Positions 49,138-57,596 of a stretch of 64,000 nt of DNA are shown one piece after another; within the stretch, counting starts at the first letter, position 1, and every line of letters starts with the position of its first letter. Under the pieces are notes generated by a model that saw only the letters and a program-made list of their open reading frames with translations, searched no databases and was not told the DNA's origin. Origin of the DNA: Acetobacter sp. CAG:977 (lineage in GTDB: Bacteria; Pseudomonadota; Alphaproteobacteria; CAAGCB01; CAG-977); the NCBI GenBank assembly GCA_000434295.1, contig HF994935.1, positions 562,071 through 626,070 of the forward strand, read 5' to 3'. The translations under genes were made by a program, and so were the position numbers.

Positions 49138-49752
49138 ATGACAGATCAGAACGAACCTTCAATGGAAGACATCCTGGCTTCTATCCGCAGCATTCTTGCG
49201 GACGGAGAGGGCGAACCTGCGCCGGCTCCTGCCGTTGAAGAAAAAAAAGCTTCCGAACCGGTTGCGCCGCAACCCGTTTATCAAAACAATCAGCCTGCTC
49301 CGAAAGAAGAACCCGCACCGGTTCAACAGCCTTCGGAAAGTGTGGTAAATTTAACGCAGGATATGATTGTTCCCGTGGGAAAGAACGCTCAGTCCGAAGA
49401 AGACGATTTTACGCCGGAACCTGTTGTAAAACCCGTCGCCGAAAACGACCCCGTTCCCGATGAATTTAAGGATATTCCCAAAATTATCGGCAACAAGATT
49501 CGCGAAGAAGACGGATTGCTTTCGGCGCCGGCGGTAGAAGCGACGGCCGCTTCGCTCAGCCATTTGACGCAAATGTTTGCTGCGGATAAAAATGCGGCTG
49601 TCGGTGTTCCGATGGTTACGTTGGAAAGCATCGTTCGCGAATTGCTCCGACCGCTGTTGAAAGAATGGCTGGATCAGAATTTACCCGACATTGTCGAACG
49701 CGTCGTACGCAAAGAAATCGCCCGCGTTACCGACAGACTTGATTTTAAATAA
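49138..49752 (+). CDS. popZ: PopZ-like polar organizing protein (DUF2497)
   Basis: PopZ gathers at cell poles and anchors chromosome and cell-cycle proteins in Alphaproteobacteria. The N-terminal helix EPSMEDILASIRSILAD and the C-terminal LESIVRELLRPLLKEWLDQN with IVERVVRKEI are the conserved ends. The middle (about 30-130) is a Pro/Glu-rich disordered linker, as expected. I take ATG 49138 (MTDQNEPS); ATG 49120 would add six residues. The position between tolC and valS is the usual one. 204 residues. Confidence 0.9.
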   Translation: MTDQNEPSMEDILASIRSILADGEGEPAPAPAVEEKKASEPVAPQPVYQNNQPAPKEEPAPVQQPSESVVNLTQDMIVPVGKNAQSEEDDFTPEPVVKPVAENDPVPDEFKDIPKIIGNKIREEDGLLSAPAVEATAASLSHLTQMFAADKNAAVGVPMVTLESIVRELLRPLLKEWLDQNLPDIVERVVRKEIARVTDRLDFK

Positions 49753-49768
49753 AATGTACAACCCCGCA

Positions 49769-49804
49769 TTTCCTCAAGTCGAACGGCTTGAGGAAATCTT
49801 TTTT
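49769..49804 (+). terminator. Rho-independent terminator
   Basis: TTTCCTCAAG (49769-49778) pairs with CTTGAGGAAA (49787-49796), followed by TCTTTTTT. It ends the popZ-like gene before valS. Confidence 0.85.
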
Positions 49805-49832
49805 ATGACTGAAATGAAAAGGAGGAACGGCG

Positions 49833-52484
49833 ATGCTGGACAAGAATTACAGCCCTGCCGCAGTTGAATCGTCTTGTTACGAAGAATGGGAAAAATCAGG
49901 GGCATTTGCCTGTGATCCGAATTCAGACAAAGAACCGTATTGCATTATGATTCCGCCTCCGAACGTTACGGGGAATCTGCACATCGGGCATGCACTGACG
50001 TTTACGCTTCAAGACACGCTGATTCGTTATCAACGCATGAAAGGAAAAGACGTATTGTGGCAACCCGGAACGGATCATGCCGGGATTGCGACTCAGATGG
50101 TTGTAGAACGCCTGTTGGCCAAAGACGGAATTTCCCGCCACGATTTGGGCAGAGAAAAGTTCATAGAAAAAGTATGGGAATGGAAAGCAAAGTCGGGCGG
50201 ACAGATTACAAAACAGTTGCGCCGTTTGGGAGCGTCTTTGGATTGGCCGCGCGAACGCTTTACGATGGATGAAGGTCTGTGCCGTGCGGTTCGTCAGGAA
50301 TTCGTAACGTTATATAAGGACGGTCTGGTTTATCGGGCGAAACGTTTGGTCAACTGGGATCCGTTTTTGCAAACGGCTATTTCGGATTTGGAAGTCGAAC
50401 AGCGCGAAGTCGTCGGCAAGATGTGGTATTTTAAATATCCCGTCGAAAACGATCCGAACCGTTTTATTACAATAGCGACGACGCGTCCCGAAACGTTGTT
50501 CGGCGATACGGCGGTTGCCGTCAGTGCGGACGACGAACGTTATAAAGATTTAATCGGCAAGAACGTTATTATTCCGATTTGCAATCGTCCGATTCCTGTT
50601 ATTGCGGACGAGCACGCGGATCCGACGAAAGGGACGGGTGCGGTAAAGATTACGCCGGCTCACGATTTCAACGACTATGAAGTCGGCAAACGCCATAATC
50701 TGCCAATGATAAATATATTGGATGCGACGGCTCATTTAAACGAGAACGTTCCCGAAGCATATCAGGGCTTAACGACGGCGGATGCCCGTAAAAAAGTTCT
50801 GGAAGACGTCAAATCTTTAGGATTGTTCGTAAAAGAAGAAGACAATCCGATGACGATACCTTACGGGGATCGTTCGGGCGTTGTCATTGAGCCCTGGCTG
50901 ACCGATCAATGGTTTGTCGATGCGCCGAAATTGGCTGTGGAAGCCATTAAAGTCGTTGAAGACGGTCGTTTGAAATTTGTGCCGAAATCATGGGAAAAGA
51001 CGTATTTTGAATGGATGCGCAACATTCAGCCGTGGTGCGTTTCGCGCCAGCTGTGGTGGGGGCACCAGATTCCCGTTTGGTACGGGCCGGACGGACATTA
51101 TTTTGTGGAAGAAAACGTTGAACTGGCTCAAGCCGAAGCGGATAAATATTACGGCAAGCACGTTGAATTAAAGCAAGACCCCGATGTTTTCGATACGTGG
51201 TTTTCGTCTGGGATTTGGCCGTTTTCGACGTTGGGCTGGCCTGATAAGACCAAAGAACTTGAACGCTATTATCCGACGAACGTTTTGGTTACGGCGTTTG
51301 ACATTATCTTTTTCTGGGTCGCCCGAATGGTTATGCTCGGCCTTCATTTTATGAAGGATGTTCCGTTCAGAACGGTCTATATTCATGCGTTGGTACGCGA
51401 CGAACAAGGTCGCAAGATGTCAAAATCCAAAGGCAATGTCGTTGATCCGTTGATATTGGCGGACAAATACGGCGTTGATGCTTTGCGCTTTACGCTGGCG
51501 GCGATGGCGGCTCAGGGGCGCGACGTGTGCATGAGCGAAAGCCGCGTGGAAGGATACCGCAATTTTGTAACAAAGCTGTGGAATGCGGCACGTTTTTGCG
51601 AAATGAACGAATGCAAGCCCGTTGACGGTTTTGATCCGAAGTCCGTTAAGAATCCGCTGAACCGATGGATTATTTCCAAAACGGCGGCGGCAGTACGCAA
51701 GGCGACGGTTGCTTTGGACGAATACAAGTTCAATGAAGCCGCCGATGCGGGTTATCAATTTACTTGGGGAACGTTCTGCGATTGGTATTTGGAATTTGCC
51801 AAACCTTTGTTCTACGGAGATGACGAAAGCGTCAAAGCGGAAACGCGTGCGACGGCGGCTTGGGTTTTGGACAGGATTTTAATTCTGTTGCACCCGATTA
51901 TGCCGTTTGTAACCGAAGAGCTTTGGGGGAAAATCAGCGACAAACGCCCGCAAAAGCTGATCGTAACGCCTTGGCCTGAGTTAAGCGGATTGGAAAATCC
52001 CGAAGCGGAAGCCGATTTGGATTGGGTTGTGGGCTTGATTACGGCGATACGTTCTTTGCGTTCGGAAATGAACGTCCCCCCTGCGGCAAAGATCACAATG
52101 TTTTTGCGGGATGCGTCTTCGGTTGAAGCAAAACGGTTGCAGGATTTCAACTTGCTGATACGGACGTTGGCTCGATTGGAAAAGGCCGAGATTTCCGCTT
52201 CTGCGGACGATGCCAAAGGGGCGGCGCAAAGCGTTTTCGGTACGGCGACAATTTTGTTGCCTTTGGCGGGCGTTATTGACGTTGCCAAGGAAAGCGAACG
52301 ACTGAACAAAGAAAAAGCAAAGCTTGAAAAAGAAATTGCTTCTCTGGCGGGGCGTTTAAGCAATGAAGGCTTTATCGCCAAAGCTCCCGCAAACGTGGTT
52401 GAGGAGCAAAAGGCAAGACTTGCGGAAGCCAAAGAGGCCGCCGTAAAAGTCGAAGAGGCTTTAAAGCGTTTGAAAGATCTGTGA
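49833..52484 (+). CDS. valS: Valyl-tRNA synthetase
   Basis: Charges tRNA-Val and edits misactivated threonine. The HIGH box is at His50 in NVTGNLHIGHALT, and KMSKS is at residue 528 in GRKMSKSKGNVVDP. The editing domain is marked by TTRPETLFGDTAVAV and GTGAVKITPAHDFNDYE. A C-terminal coiled coil (from about 815, SERLNKEKAKLEKEIASL) binds the tRNA corner. Its 883 residues are normal. AAGGAGG precedes the ATG. Confidence 0.97.
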   Translation: MLDKNYSPAAVESSCYEEWEKSGAFACDPNSDKEPYCIMIPPPNVTGNLHIGHALTFTLQDTLIRYQRMKGKDVLWQPGTDHAGIATQMVVERLLAKDGISRHDLGREKFIEKVWEWKAKSGGQITKQLRRLGASLDWPRERFTMDEGLCRAVRQEFVTLYKDGLVYRAKRLVNWDPFLQTAISDLEVEQREVVGKMWYFKYPVENDPNRFITIATTRPETLFGDTAVAVSADDERYKDLIGKNVIIPICNRPIPVIADEHADPTKGTGAVKITPAHDFNDYEVGKRHNLPMINILDATAHLNENVPEAYQGLTTADARKKVLEDVKSLGLFVKEEDNPMTIPYGDRSGVVIEPWLTDQWFVDAPKLAVEAIKVVEDGRLKFVPKSWEKTYFEWMRNIQPWCVSRQLWWGHQIPVWYGPDGHYFVEENVELAQAEADKYYGKHVELKQDPDVFDTWFSSGIWPFSTLGWPDKTKELERYYPTNVLVTAFDIIFFWVARMVMLGLHFMKDVPFRTVYIHALVRDEQGRKMSKSKGNVVDPLILADKYGVDALRFTLAAMAAQGRDVCMSESRVEGYRNFVTKLWNAARFCEMNECKPVDGFDPKSVKNPLNRWIISKTAAAVRKATVALDEYKFNEAADAGYQFTWGTFCDWYLEFAKPLFYGDDESVKAETRATAAWVLDRILILLHPIMPFVTEELWGKISDKRPQKLIVTPWPELSGLENPEAEADLDWVVGLITAIRSLRSEMNVPPAAKITMFLRDASSVEAKRLQDFNLLIRTLARLEKAEISASADDAKGAAQSVFGTATILLPLAGVIDVAKESERLNKEKAKLEKEIASLAGRLSNEGFIAKAPANVVEEQKARLAEAKEAAVKVEEALKRLKDL

Positions 52485-52506
52485 TTTTGCGCGGGAGAGA
52501 TAAAAA

Positions 52507-53445
52507 ATGAACGCATATTTTCGTATTGCTGCCTGCATTTTTTTCGCTTCCGCTTTTTCCGCGTCCGATGCGGCGGCGCAACCCGTCGTCGTGACCGAAG
52601 CGGAAACCGTAGCTTTAAGCTCTGCGACGCCCCGAACGGCGACCGAAACGATGCAGGATTTTATCCGTTCCGAAGAATCCCGCGTTTGTTCCGAACTTAA
52701 AAAGTTCGCTCGTCAGACGATATTGAAAGACCCCGCCGTTTTAAGCGCGTCTGAAGAACGTGATACATCGGATATGATGGAAGCAGCGGATAAATACGCA
52801 CGCATTTTGGCAAAAGACTTTGATGCCGAATATCTGTTTTATTATCCGAATACGCGCTTTTTTGTCAGAGTGGGGGATAAGAATTATCGCGGCAGAATGA
52901 GGATTCCAGCGGAATTGTCGGAAACGTCTTCTTCTTGTTTTTGGGAACGCCTGCCTTCGGATGACGTTGTGTACAGCGTTCTTTTAAAGCTAAAGGGAGA
53001 AAAGTCAGGCTACATAAAAATATCCAAAGCATTGCCCCGAATGGTCGGTAATTTGCCCGATACGCTCTTCGGTTTCGGAAAAGTCAGAGTTTATACGGCT
53101 CTGGATAAAATAGGTCTTAACAAAATGGCGTGGTTTAAAATGCGCCGCCGCGAAGCAAACCCGACGGTCGGAGCCGGATGGTGCACGGCGGAAAATTTAG
53201 CCTTTTTAAGCTCAATCGGATCAGGAAGAAAACTTGAACCCAAAACGCAAAAGAAAATTCTGTCTTTAATCGATTTAAATCAGGATTTTTCTTACGAAGA
53301 ATTAAATCTGACGGGAGGGACGTTCCCCGTCGTCGGCATTGACGGACAACGTTTGGGGGCGATTGTTTATACGATAACGCCCGAAGAAACGGTTATTCCG
53401 AAGCTTGAAAGCAAAACACCGAACGAAACGGATGCGAAAAAATAA
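52507..53445 (+). CDS. Secreted protein of unknown function
   Basis: 312 residues, family not recognised. A signal peptide covers 1 to about 24 (IAACIFFASAFSASDAAAQ). The mature protein has four or five Cys and mixed alpha/beta character; visible segments are CSELKKFARQTILKDP, YLFYYPNTRFFVRVGDKNYR and SYEELNLTGGTFPVVGIDG. It starts 22 bases after valS, so it may be carried on that transcript, and a terminator overlaps its end. Probably periplasmic. Confidence 0.75.
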   Translation: MNAYFRIAACIFFASAFSASDAAAQPVVVTEAETVALSSATPRTATETMQDFIRSEESRVCSELKKFARQTILKDPAVLSASEERDTSDMMEAADKYARILAKDFDAEYLFYYPNTRFFVRVGDKNYRGRMRIPAELSETSSSCFWERLPSDDVVYSVLLKLKGEKSGYIKISKALPRMVGNLPDTLFGFGKVRVYTALDKIGLNKMAWFKMRRREANPTVGAGWCTAENLAFLSSIGSGRKLEPKTQKKILSLIDLNQDFSYEELNLTGGTFPVVGIDGQRLGAIVYTITPEETVIPKLESKTPNETDAKK

Positions 53446-53470
53446 AAAAAGGGGAAATCTTCCCCTTTTT
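53446..53470 (+). terminator. Rho-independent terminator
   Basis: AAAAAGGGGA pairs with TCCCCTTTTT around AATCT, ending the secreted protein gene. Confidence 0.85.
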
Positions 53471-53524
53471 ATTTTGCCGGAATCACCTTATTTATTTTTA
53501 TATAAACTCAGAAAAAGGAAGAAA

Positions 53525-54502
53525 ATGTTTAAGCGTATCGGTCTGTTTTTAGTTTTAAACTTTGTGGTGTTGATAACGATTTCCGTTTTGGTTCGGTTGT
53601 TGGGCGTTGACCGCTGGCTGACGGCGAACGGGATTGATTATGCTCAATTGATGGCGTTTTCGGCGGTTTGCGGCTTTACGGGTTCGTTTATTTCTTTGAT
53701 GATGTCGAAAAGTATTGCCAAAATGACGACGGGGGCATCCGTTATTTCGTCTCCGCGAAATGAAACAGAGGCTTGGCTGCTTTCGACGGTTCGTGATTTG
53801 TCGGACAGAGCAGGGTTAAAAATGCCCGAAGTCGCGATTTATGAAGGGACGCCGAATGCTTTTGCGACGGGAGCCTTTAAAGACGATGCGCTTGTTGCGG
53901 TTTCCACGGGATTGATGCAGGGGATGACGCGCCCTCAGATACGAGCCGTTTTGGCTCATGAGGTTTCTCATATTCGCAACGGCGACATGGTAACGATGAC
54001 GTTATTGCAGGGCGTTTTGAATACGTTTGTGTTCTTTTTTGCCAGAGTAGCCGCATTGTTTTTGCAAAACCGCGGCAGTTCGGACGGAGAACGGCGTATC
54101 GGCGGTTTCAGCTATTATGTTGTTGTTCCCGTTTTTGAGATTTTGTTCGGTATTTTGGCAAGTATTCTGTCATGTGCTTTTTCAAGACATAGAGAATATC
54201 GTGCTGATGCGGGCGCGGCAGAGCTGACGGGACGCCCCGAAGATATGATTGACGCGTTGAGGGCACTCGGACGCATGGAATCCGAACCGTTGCCCTCTGA
54301 AATGAAAGCGTTCGGAATTACGGATTTACCGTCATTTTCGGAATTGTTTTCGACGCATCCGCCTTTGTCATCCCGTATAGAGGCGTTGAGCGGACTTTCT
54401 TCGGGAAAAACGGAATCTTCCGTCGAGCGGGGAGAACGTCGTCGTTCCACCGGAGGATTATTCGGAGAAGTTAATTCGGACGATCATTCTCCATGGTCAT
54501 AA
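53525..54502 (+). CDS. htpX: Membrane zinc protease HtpX
   Basis: M48 metalloprotease of the inner membrane that degrades misfolded membrane proteins. LAHEVSHIRNGD holds the zinc motif with His145 and Glu146, and SRHREYRADAGAAEL supplies the third ligand. Four membrane helices are seen at about 5-25, 38-58, 155-180 and 195-220. EGTPNAFATG is the usual strand before the site. The start at 53525 has AAGGAAG upstream. 325 residues, slightly longer than E. coli HtpX through a Ser/Arg-rich tail. Confidence 0.95.
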   Translation: MFKRIGLFLVLNFVVLITISVLVRLLGVDRWLTANGIDYAQLMAFSAVCGFTGSFISLMMSKSIAKMTTGASVISSPRNETEAWLLSTVRDLSDRAGLKMPEVAIYEGTPNAFATGAFKDDALVAVSTGLMQGMTRPQIRAVLAHEVSHIRNGDMVTMTLLQGVLNTFVFFFARVAALFLQNRGSSDGERRIGGFSYYVVVPVFEILFGILASILSCAFSRHREYRADAGAAELTGRPEDMIDALRALGRMESEPLPSEMKAFGITDLPSFSELFSTHPPLSSRIEALSGLSSGKTESSVERGERRRSTGGLFGEVNSDDHSPWS

Positions 54503-54521
54503 ACAATGAATTTCATAAATG

Positions 54522-54548
54522 AAAAGCCTCCGAAAAGGAGGCTTTTTT
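54522..54548 (+). terminator. Rho-independent terminator
   Basis: GCCTCC and GGAGGC around a GAAAA loop, with AAAA before and TTTTTT after. Nearly the same hairpin recurs at 55253-55281. Confidence 0.88.
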
Positions 54549-54674
54549 ATTGCTCTTTATGAAATGATTAAGTAAATTAAAACGGAAATGCAGGCATACG
54601 TTGCTCTATTAAAACACCATTTAAAACAAAGCTTATCAGACGAGCTGTATAAATAATGAATAACGGAGTTTGAA

Positions 54675-55247
54675 ATGAAGAAATTCTTGTTTTTTGCCCT
54701 ATTTCTTTTAAGCGGTTGCGGCACCCTTCTTCATGGAGAACAGCAGAAAATTTTTATCGACAGCCAACCGTCCGGCGTAAAAATATATCACAATGGAAAA
54801 CTTGTAGGAACAACGCCGTGCGATATCATGTTGGAACGAGGACGCTATTCAACACGTCTGTTGGCAAAGTCCGAAGGGTATCATAACCAGTTTATTTCTT
54901 TGGACAGCACGGTAAGTTCGGGCGGGATTCTTGATATAGTTTCTGCTGTTGCTTCGATTTCCGGAACAACCGGAATTACAACGGATATAGCGAATGAATC
55001 TTTTTGGGAATATATGCCGAATCAATTTTATATTGATATGGTAAAAATCGGAGAAAACAAAAAAACGACCAAGTTAGCCATGTTTATTACAAAGAATTAC
55101 GATAAATTGCAGACGGAAGCCGTTTCGGAAGAGGGGGAAACACTTGATGCTCTGTCGGCATTGACGAAAATGTCGGTGTCCGAGCTTGTTCCGATTATCA
55201 GAAGCACGACTTATCCGTCAGAACTGGTTAAATATCTTGAACCGTAA
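54675..55247 (+). CDS. PEGA-domain lipoprotein
   Basis: Lipoprotein signal MKKFLFFALFLLSGC, with lipobox LSGC and lipidated Cys15. Residues 24-65 match a PEGA domain (IFIDSQPSGVKIYHNGKLVG then TTPCDIMLERGRY), a small beta fold found in surface and periplasmic proteins. The rest, which has a Ser/Thr/Gly-rich stretch near 88-105, is not recognised. GGAG precedes the ATG. Two near-identical terminators flank the gene. Confidence 0.82.
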   Translation: MKKFLFFALFLLSGCGTLLHGEQQKIFIDSQPSGVKIYHNGKLVGTTPCDIMLERGRYSTRLLAKSEGYHNQFISLDSTVSSGGILDIVSAVASISGTTGITTDIANESFWEYMPNQFYIDMVKIGENKKTTKLAMFITKNYDKLQTEAVSEEGETLDALSALTKMSVSELVPIIRSTTYPSELVKYLEP

Positions 55248-55252
55248 AAGAT

Positions 55253-55281
55253 GAAAAGCCTCCGAAAGGAGGCTTTTTTTT
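55253..55281. terminator. Terminator between convergent genes
   Basis: AAAAGCCTCC pairs with GGAGGCTTTT around GAAA, with further T. It ends the PEGA lipoprotein gene and can also serve the uracil-DNA glycosylase gene on the minus strand. Confidence 0.88.
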
Positions 55282-55942
55282 ATCTCATGCTTTTAATAAC
55301 GTTGTCCAAAGTCGTAAACATTTCTTTGAACATTTCAGGGGTCAGCTTTCCCGTATTTACGTTATAACGAGAGCTGTGATAGCTGTCGACAAGCTTAACG
55401 GGACGCCCTTTGAACGTCAGGTCGTGAACGGCGGCATGCGCAAATTTAAAAGCGCTTTTCTTTTCTCCGAACGCTGATAACACAGCACCGTGAGACACCG
55501 TTCCGAGTGCCAAGACGGCTTTTAAATTCGGCATAGAGTTAATTTCCGACTTTAAAAAACGGTTACAAGTATTTGTTTCAGAACCAGTTACTTTGTTTTC
55601 GGGCGGTACGCAACGTACGGCATTCGTCAGCCTAGCATTCGTCAATACAACGCCGTCGTCGGGGCTTGCTTTATATTCGCCCGTCGCATATCCGAATTCA
55701 ATCAGCATGCCGTACAAAAGGTTTCCCGCAAAGTCGCCCGTAAAAGGACGCCCCGTCCTGTTGGCTCCTTTTAATCCCGGAGCCAGTCCGACAATCAGCA
55801 ATTCGGCATTTAAGTTGCCGAAAGAAGGGACGGTGGCATTCCAAAACGACGGATAAAGAGCTCTGTTTTTATCAAGAAAAGCCGCCAGCCTCGGGCATAA
55901 GCGGCAATTCTTGTCAGGAGAAAGCGGTAAATCAGGGGACAT
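55280..55942 (-). CDS. Uracil-DNA glycosylase, family 5 (iron-sulfur type)
   Basis: Removes uracil and other deaminated bases from DNA. NCRLCPRLAAFL and LTNAVRCVPPENK with the later Cys of TNTCNRFL match the four Cys iron-sulfur ligands. The active-site segment is GLAPGLKGANRTGRPFTGD, which has Ala where family 1 enzymes have catalytic Asp, as in family 5. The His motif is DSYHSSRYN. I use ATG 55942 (MSPDLPLS); ATG 55960 or 55975 are possible. It overlaps the end of the NYN gene by 11 bases. Confidence 0.88.
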   Translation of the reverse strand: MSPDLPLSPDKNCRLCPRLAAFLDKNRALYPSFWNATVPSFGNLNAELLIVGLAPGLKGANRTGRPFTGDFAGNLLYGMLIEFGYATGEYKASPDDGVVLTNARLTNAVRCVPPENKVTGSETNTCNRFLKSEINSMPNLKAVLALGTVSHGAVLSAFGEKKSAFKFAHAAVHDLTFKGRPVKLVDSYHSSRYNVNTGKLTPEMFKEMFTTLDNVIKSMR

Positions 55943-56552
55943 AATCAGAATTTTCTTCATCCGGTGTTGCGTCATACAAAGCGCTTTGAGCTTTCAAAAC
56001 AGCGGGATCAAGCTTTGCACTTTGCGGCGAACGCGAAATATTCGGAGCCAAATCGGACAAATCCGTATAGTGGTCAGCCTGACGGCGCAGTTCGTCGGCG
56101 ACCATCGGCGGCTGAGACTGAACCGTGCTGACGACGGTAACGCGAACGCCTTTGCGTTGGACGGCTTCGACCAAGCTTCTAAAGTCGCCGTCGCCCGAAA
56201 ATAAAATGGCGTGGTCTATGTTTTCTGCCATTTCCATCAAATCGACAGCCAATTCGATATCCATATTTCCTTTGATTTTTCTGCGTCCCAGAGCGTCGGT
56301 AAATTCTTTTGTCGGCTTTGTAACCATCGTATATCCGTTATAATCCAGCCAATCAACCAACGGACGGATCGGCGAATATTCCTGATCTTCGACCAGAGCG
56401 GTATAGTAAAAGGCGCGGATTAAACGTCCTTTTGTGGAAAAAAAGTCCAAAAGCTTTTTATAGTCAATGTCGAACCCCAACGCCCGTGCGGCGGCATAAA
56501 GGTTTGAACCGTCAATAAACAAAGCGATTTTTTCGCCGGCATAACAACGCAT
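55932..56552 (-). CDS. NYN (LabA/PIN-like) domain protein
   Basis: Probable RNase of the NYN/DUF88 family. The acidic motifs are ALFIDGSNLYAAARALG, KGNMDIELAVDLMEMA, and HAILFSGDGDFRSLVEAV, which together form a metal site. The start at 56552 has AAAGGA upstream on the minus strand; the frame is open to 56612 but the extra part is noncoding in character. 206 residues. Its place divergent from folK is common in Alphaproteobacteria. Confidence 0.88.
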   Translation of the reverse strand: MRCYAGEKIALFIDGSNLYAAARALGFDIDYKKLLDFFSTKGRLIRAFYYTALVEDQEYSPIRPLVDWLDYNGYTMVTKPTKEFTDALGRRKIKGNMDIELAVDLMEMAENIDHAILFSGDGDFRSLVEAVQRKGVRVTVVSTVQSQPPMVADELRRQADHYTDLSDLAPNISRSPQSAKLDPAVLKAQSALYDATPDEENSDYVP

Positions 56553-56629
56553 AAAATTATTCCTTTCAATATGTTGTTTATATAAGTATAACGAAATACA
56601 GGATAACGGCAAAAAAGGAAAAATCCAAG

Positions 56630-57118
56630 ATGATTCTTATCGGCACGGGCGGCAATTTGGACAGTTCATTCGGAACGGTGTATCGAACGCTGGACAAAGC
56701 ATTTGAGCTTTTGGAACAACGGGGGTGTTTGATTGAGAAGTGTTCGGGGTGGTATAAAACGGCACCCGTTCCGATTTCGTCTCAGCCTTGGTATCATAAT
56801 CGCGTTTTTTCGATCAAAACGGAACAACGCCCGCAAGAGCTTATAAAGACGTTGCTTGGCGTTGAAGCCGATCTCGGTCGCGTCAGGACGGTTAAAAACG
56901 CCGCAAGAGTCCTTGATTTGGATTTGTTGGCGTATAATGAAGAAATTATAAACGAACCGCCCGAAACGATAGTTCCTCATCCGCGGATGCATTTGCGGGC
57001 ATTTGTGCTGTACCCGATGTCCGAGATTGCGCCGGATTGGATACATCCCGTTTTAAAACAAAGCATTTCAGAATTAATTCGCCTTTTACCCGCGGATCAG
57101 GAAATAATAAAAGAATAG
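56630..57118 (+). CDS. folK: 2-amino-4-hydroxy-6-hydroxymethyldihydropteridine pyrophosphokinase
   Basis: Transfers pyrophosphate from ATP to the pterin alcohol in folate synthesis. LIGTGGNLDSSFGTVYRTLD, then SGWYKTAPVPISSQPWYHNRV and RVLDLDLLAYNE with the metal-binding Asp pair, and PHPRMHLRAFVLYPMSEIAP are the HPPK motifs. Its 162 residues are normal. folK and rpoZ are separated by 82 bases with a likely promoter. Confidence 0.95.
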   Translation: MILIGTGGNLDSSFGTVYRTLDKAFELLEQRGCLIEKCSGWYKTAPVPISSQPWYHNRVFSIKTEQRPQELIKTLLGVEADLGRVRTVKNAARVLDLDLLAYNEEIINEPPETIVPHPRMHLRAFVLYPMSEIAPDWIHPVLKQSISELIRLLPADQEIIKE

Positions 57119-57120
57119 GC

Positions 57121-57149
57121 TTGCAATTTCGACAAAAAAAGCAGATATA
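57121..57149 (+). promoter_or_regulatory. Candidate promoter for rpoZ-rel
   Basis: TTGCAA at 57121-57126 and GATATA at 57144-57149, 17 bases apart, 52 bases before rpoZ. Confidence 0.45.
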
Positions 57150-57200
57150 TGCAATATGCCCTAAGGCTGAATCTGTTTATTTTTATCGAGAGAAAAAGAC

Positions 57201-57572
57201 ATGGCACGCGTTACCGTAGAAGATTGCGTTTTAAAAGTACCCAACCGTTTTGAATTGGTTTTAATGGCTGCCCAGAGGGCGAAAGATATCAGCGCCGGGG
57301 CACCTTTGACGGTTGATCGCGACCGCGATAAAAATCCCGTTGTCGCTTTGCGTGAAATCGCGGAAGAAACGATCAATCTGGATAATTTGGAAAATTCGCT
57401 GATTTCCGGAATGCAAAAGTTCGTCAAACCCGAAGAAACGGCTTCCGAACAAAACGAAATCAAAGAAGCCGAAGCCGAATTGGCCGCTTTGAACGAACAA
57501 TTTGCGTATGTGAACGATGCTCAGCAGGAAGTCGCTGCCGCCGGTTCTTTCGAGGTTTCCGAAGAACCCTGA
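57201..57572 (+). CDS. rpoZ: RNA polymerase omega subunit
   Basis: Small subunit that helps assemble RNA polymerase and forms part of a (p)ppGpp site. The conserved N-terminus is MARVTVEDCVLKVPNRFELV then AAQRAKDISAG, and KNPVVALREIAEETI follows. The C-terminal 50 residues are an acidic tail. 123 residues. It lies 24 bases before the (p)ppGpp enzyme gene, the usual alphaproteobacterial order. Confidence 0.96.
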   Translation: MARVTVEDCVLKVPNRFELVLMAAQRAKDISAGAPLTVDRDRDKNPVVALREIAEETINLDNLENSLISGMQKFVKPEETASEQNEIKEAEAELAALNEQFAYVNDAQQEVAAAGSFEVSEEP

Positions 57573-57596
57573 CCTTTTTAGAAAAAGGCGGCAAAG

